Assembly (NCBI GenBank): GCA_005405945.1 | Contig: BJHW01000001.1 | Coordinates: forward strand, 6,634,001-6,698,000 | From: Streptomyces violaceusniger | GTDB lineage: Bacteria > Actinomycetota > Actinomycetes > Streptomycetales > Streptomycetaceae | Direction of reading: 5' to 3' | Length of the DNA: 64,000 nt | In this document: positions 63,734-64,000 of the stretch, piece by piece | Numbering within the stretch: position 1 is the first letter of the stretch | Layout of the letters: each line of letters opens with the position of its first letter | Translations under genes and position numbers: made by a program | Notes under the pieces: generated by a model | Databases searched by the model: none | Seen by the model: the letters and a program-made list of their open reading frames with translations, nothing else | Told to the model about the DNA's origin: nothing

Positions 63734-63834
63734 GCGGCGCGCGCACCACCCCGCGGGGCCGTCCGGCCGTTCGCGCGGGCGGCGGGTGGTGAGGGGAGGA
63801 ACGTTTCTTCAGTTGGCCGGTACGCCGGCCCTGA

Positions 63835-64000
63835 TCAGGATCCCGGGGCGCCCGTACTGGCGACCGCGCGGTGCCGCGCCCGCCCCATGAGCTCCTCGCG
63901 CTCGTCCTCGGTCAGCCCGCCCCACACTCCGTAGGGCTCGCGTACGGCAAGGGCGTGGGCCGCGCACTGCGCCCGTACCGGGCAGCGCATGCACACCTCT
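63835..64000 (-). CDS. WhiB-family iron-sulphur regulator, C-terminal part (cut by window end)
   Basis: The visible part reads VCMRCPVRAQCAAHALAVRE then PYGVWGGLTEDEREELMGR. It includes the CxxCxxxxxC portion of the four-cysteine cluster site and the GVWGG beta-turn. The stop is TGA at 63835-63837 (complement). The N-terminus lies beyond the window. Confidence 0.88.
   Translation of the reverse strand, partial: EVCMRCPVRAQCAAHALAVREPYGVWGGLTEDEREELMGRARHRAVASTGAPGS

Noticed and set aside
63809..63994. Minus-strand frame of 61 codons at the window end
   Set aside because: It is in the wrong frame; the WhiB C-terminus reads in the neighbouring frame with stop at 63835.

Overview
The window is actinobacterial chromosome and almost certainly Streptomyces. 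GC content is very high, GTG starts and 1-4 base gene overlaps are common, and the gene order is that of the Streptomyces core: ribosomal supercluster, rplM-rpsI-glmM, coaA-glmS-acpS-nnrD-alr-tsaE-tsaB-rimI-tsaD, then groES-groEL1. It carries about 70 protein genes. I saw no rRNA or tRNA gene, CRISPR array, or transposase.

Layout. 1-14.3 kb: S10/spc/alpha ribosomal supercluster from the tail of rplB to rplQ, with secY, adk, map, infA and rpoA embedded, followed by truA. 15.5-19.5 kb: a stressosome operon (RsbR, RsbS, RsbT, a kinase-plus-phosphatase protein, an RsbU-like phosphatase) behind a SigB-like promoter. 19.5-25 kb: a membrane-anchored protein, a family-4 glycosyltransferase, a lipoprotein, a membrane protein and GC-rich repeats. 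25-33.2 kb: rplM, rpsI, glmM, a DUF389 protein, coaA, a lipoprotein, glmS, acpS. 33.3-37.8 kb: an accessory island bounded by inverted copies of a ~180 bp sequence, inserted between acpS and nnrD. It holds a chimeric HTH regulator, a secreted tandem rubrerythrin-like protein, a DUF2231 membrane protein, a hemerythrin-domain protein and gene fragments. 37.9-47 kb: NAD(P)HX repair, alanine racemase and the t6A tRNA-modification genes. 47-58.5 kb: an amplified repeat, a SARP regulator, hydrolases, a small helical protein, arylamine N-acetyltransferase, an XRE/DUF397/HATPase module, a THUMP-like methyltransferase and a deacetylase lipoprotein. 58.6-64 kb: groES-groEL1 under two CIRCE operators, an SDR, a MOSC protein, a LysR regulator and the tail of a WhiB protein.

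Two features of the whole window matter. First, about eighteen reading-frame breaks, including in the essential genes rpsD, truA, alr and tsaE, are each repaired by adding one base to a short G or C run, and none needs a base removed. This looks like systematic homopolymer under-calling rather than gene decay, so frameshifted genes are annotated here at their repaired extents. Second, several proteins carry unusual in-frame low-complexity expansions (NnrD, the SARP regulator, an alpha/beta hydrolase, RimI, the hemerythrin), and intergenic palindromic repeats are abundant.

The best candidate for something undescribed is the 33.3-37.8 kb island. Three of its genes concern or plausibly serve non-haem di-iron chemistry, and its ends and internal junctions show recombination scars.
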